The notes under the pieces are model-generated. The model ran no database searches. It was given only the letters and a program-made list of their open reading frames with translations, and was not told where the DNA came from. Source: Comamonas sp. lk (GTDB lineage Bacteria > Pseudomonadota > Gammaproteobacteria > Burkholderiales > Burkholderiaceae_C). Taken from it: a stretch of DNA of 6,457 nt. Of the stretch, positions 5,020-6,457 are shown piece by piece. The stretch covers positions 1 to 6,457 of the forward strand of contig CAMCJY010000120.1 of assembly GCA_945875225.1 (NCBI GenBank), read 5' to 3'. A program made the translations under genes and the position numbers. Numbering within the stretch: position 1 is the stretch's first letter; every line of letters starts with the position of its first letter.

Positions 5020-5943
5020 ATGCAAAAGCGCTTTGACCAGCCCGCCATGGGTAACCTGATCACCTTCGAGGCGGCAGCCCGGACCGGCAGCTTCACCAAG
5101 GCGGCGCAGGAGCTTGCGGTCGGGCAACCCGCAGTGAGCCACGCGATTCGCCTGCTGGAGGAGGACTTGGGCGTGGTGCTGTTTGCCCGCCGTCATAAGG
5201 GTGTGGAATTGACCGAGGCCGGTCGCTACTTGCTTGAACAGGTGGCCTTGGGCTTGACCCTGATGGACCAGGCTTTGCGTGAAGTGCGCGCCATGACGCT
5301 GGGGCACCAAGTCACATTGGCTGTTTCCACTGCTACCGCCACTTGGTGGCTGATGCCACGGATTGCCCGCTTTAAGCAGCAGCATCCGGGTATTGAATTG
5401 CGTTGCATTACCACCGATATCGACCTGGACTTGGAGCGCGAGCGCATTGACCTGGCCATCACGCTGGGCAGTGGCGAGTTTGCGCACCATGCGCGTTGGC
5501 GCTTTGTGGACGAAGAGGTGTTTGCAGTGTGCAGCCCGGCTTTCTTGGCTTTGCATCCCCAGTTGCAAACGCCTCAGGATGTGGCCAACAGCACATTGCT
5601 GCATTTGGAAGAGCGCTACCGCCCGCGCCTGGATTGGTCTTTGTGGCTTGCGCGTTTTGGCGTCAGCGCAGCACGTGCCGCTAAAGCGCTGACCTTCAAT
5701 GACTATTCAATAGTGTTACAAGCGGCTTTGGAGGGTCAGGGCTTAGCTCTGGGCTGGCGCCACATCGTGGAGCCTTTGATCGCGCAGGGACGCTTGGTGC
5801 GTCCTATCGCGCAGACCGTGACCACCGACCAGCCGATGTACATCGTGGCCTCCCGCGCCGGACGGGCGCGCCACGACGTCATGGCCCTAAAGGACTGGCT
5901 GGTGCACGAGGCGGGCCATGCGGCGGTCGATCCGTCACGCTAA
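5020..5943 (+). CDS. LysR-type transcriptional regulator, likely controller of the divergent demethylase operon
   Basis: A 307-residue protein of the normal LysR length. The N-terminal winged helix-turn-helix spans about residues 12-70 (FEAAARTGSFTKAAQEL, then QPAVSHAIRLLEEDLGVVLF and the wing GVELTEAG). A linker helix follows, and then the inducer-binding domain from about residue 95 (HQVTLAVSTATATWWLMPRI) to the end, with the usual DLAI strand at 145-148. Overall it looks closest to GcvA-like members, whose C-terminal domain binds small metabolites. The ATG at 5020 has no clear Shine-Dalgarno; ATG 5047 (residue 10) also lacks one, and 5020 gives the more typical distance to the helix-turn-helix. 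The divergent arrangement with the MttB-like operon suggests it activates that operon in response to its amine substrate or product and represses itself. The inducer is not known. Confidence 0.9.
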   Translation: MQKRFDQPAMGNLITFEAAARTGSFTKAAQELAVGQPAVSHAIRLLEEDLGVVLFARRHKGVELTEAGRYLLEQVALGLTLMDQALREVRAMTLGHQVTLAVSTATATWWLMPRIARFKQQHPGIELRCITTDIDLDLERERIDLAITLGSGEFAHHARWRFVDEEVFAVCSPAFLALHPQLQTPQDVANSTLLHLEERYRPRLDWSLWLARFGVSAARAAKALTFNDYSIVLQAALEGQGLALGWRHIVEPLIAQGRLVRPIAQTVTTDQPMYIVASRAGRARHDVMALKDWLVHEAGHAAVDPSR

Positions 5944-5957
5944 TGTCTGCGCAGAAA

Positions 5958-5972
5958 GCGCTTACTTAGCGC
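5958..5972. repeat. Short hairpin GCGCT-TACTT-AGCGC between convergent genes
   Basis: A 5-bp perfect stem with a 5-nt loop sits in the junction between lysR and the convergent DUF853 gene and overlaps the latter's TAA stop (5966-5968). An 8-bp palindrome CTGCGCAG (5947-5954) lies beside it. It closely matches the hairpin at 1216-1230. It may serve as a weak terminator, but there is no T tract. Confidence 0.4.
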
Positions 5973-6457
5973 CGACCACCACCCAAAATGCTTCCCAGCA
6001 CCCCACGGATGATTTGCCGACCCACTTCGCGGCCAATCGAACTGGCGGCGCTTTTCATGAGTTGCTCGCCGACACTGGCGCGGCTGCGCCCGCGTCCGCC
6101 GCCCATGAGGTCGCCCAGCCCGTCCAGCAGGCCGCGCTCGGGCGGTGCTTCAGGTGCGTTGGGGGCAGGCGCCGCCGCGCGGGCCTCTTTGTCGGCTTGG
6201 GCTTGCGTGGCAGCCTGGCCCTTGAGTTCTTCAAAGGCAGAGGCACGGTCTATGGTTTTTTCATAGACGCCGGCAACAATGGACTGGGCTTGCAAATCGG
6301 CGCGCTGCTCCGGGCTGACAGGCCCGATTTGGCTGGCCGGGGGCAGCACATAGGCGCGTTCGGTGGGGCAGGGGCGCCCCTTTTCGTCCAGCAGGCTGAC
6401 CAGGGCTTCGCCAACGGCCAGTTCGGTTATGGCGGCCGCCACGTCCAGCCCCGGATT
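5966..6457 (-). CDS. HerA-like/DUF853 (YjgR-type) ATPase, C-terminal part, 5' end cut by window
   Basis: The frame stays open to the window edge and its first visible residues, NPGLDVAAAITELAVGEA, match the conserved stretch of DUF853 (E. coli YjgR-like) proteins, which are predicted HerA/FtsK-superfamily P-loop ATPases. About 163 residues are visible of a family usually near 500, so the Walker motifs lie outside. Landmarks in order: ITELAVGEALVSLLDEKGRPCPTERA (about 10-35), a helical segment around EKTIDRASAFEEL, an Ala/Pro-rich and probably disordered linker (about 92-109), a Gly-rich patch (GLLDGLGDLMGGGRGR), and the characteristic C-terminal module SVGEQLMKSAASSIGREVGR ending in GVLGSILGGGRR. 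The GTG at 6440-6442 is an internal Val, not the start. The gene converges on lysR with a 22-bp gap and is unlikely to share its function. The cellular role of the family is not settled. Confidence 0.88.
   Translation of the reverse strand, partial: NPGLDVAAAITELAVGEALVSLLDEKGRPCPTERAYVLPPASQIGPVSPEQRADLQAQSIVAGVYEKTIDRASAFEELKGQAATQAQADKEARAAAPAPNAPEAPPERGLLDGLGDLMGGGRGRSRASVGEQLMKSAASSIGREVGRQIIRGVLGSILGGGRR

Noticed and set aside
4996..5604. Open frame of 202 codons on the - strand opposite lysR
   Set aside because: The LysR reading has a complete helix-turn-helix and effector domain; the antisense product is Gln/His-rich with no known pattern.
1..6457. tRNA, rRNA, CRISPR, insertion sequence or attachment site
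   Set aside because: No cloverleaf with a CCA end, spaced repeat array, transposase motif or long terminal inverted repeat was found by eye.

Overview
The window looks like a chromosomal stretch from a GC-rich betaproteobacterium. A Burkholderiales organism, perhaps a Comamonadaceae member such as the Rhodoferax/Polaromonas group, is my best guess from protein flavour and gene mix. No marker gene proves this. Both ends are cut genes: the C-terminal part of KDPG aldolase (eda, + strand) on the left, and the C-terminal part of a HerA-like/DUF853 (YjgR-type) ATPase (- strand) on the right. No RNA gene, insertion sequence, CRISPR array or prophage gene is visible.

Region 1 (1-1191, + strand): the eda tail is followed by a strong GC-rich hairpin, then an AT-rich spacer rich in CTAG and short palindromes. 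A type II toxin-antitoxin pair comes next: a Phd/YefM-like antitoxin starting at TTG, overlapping by 4 nt a PIN-domain (VapC-type) toxin with all four expected acidic residues.

Region 2 (1259-4909, - strand): two genes form a probable operon. The first is a non-pyrrolysine MttB-superfamily (trimethylamine/betaine methyltransferase) protein. Thirty bases downstream is a 682-residue fusion of an Old-Yellow-Enzyme-like barrel and a FAD/NAD(P) domain, of the trimethylamine dehydrogenase / dienoyl-CoA reductase architecture. It most resembles the N-methylproline / dimethylglycine demethylase subgroup (StcD/DgcA-like). A credible sigma70-type promoter lies upstream. The pair suggests stepwise N-demethylation of a quaternary amine or betaine: MttB-like removal of the first methyl, then oxidative demethylation of the tertiary amine. 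The substrate cannot be read from the sequence, and no corrinoid protein or reactivase is present here.

Region 3 (5020-5943, + strand): a LysR-type regulator is divergent from the operon, sharing a 110-bp intergenic region with a direct repeat and an inverted repeat. It is the obvious candidate controller. It converges on the DUF853 gene across a 22-bp gap.

The points most worth a second look are the betaine-demethylase cassette itself, the loss of one of the four cluster cysteines in the flavoprotein, the missing corrinoid partner, and a near-identical 15-nt GCGCT/AGCGC hairpin in both convergent gene junctions.
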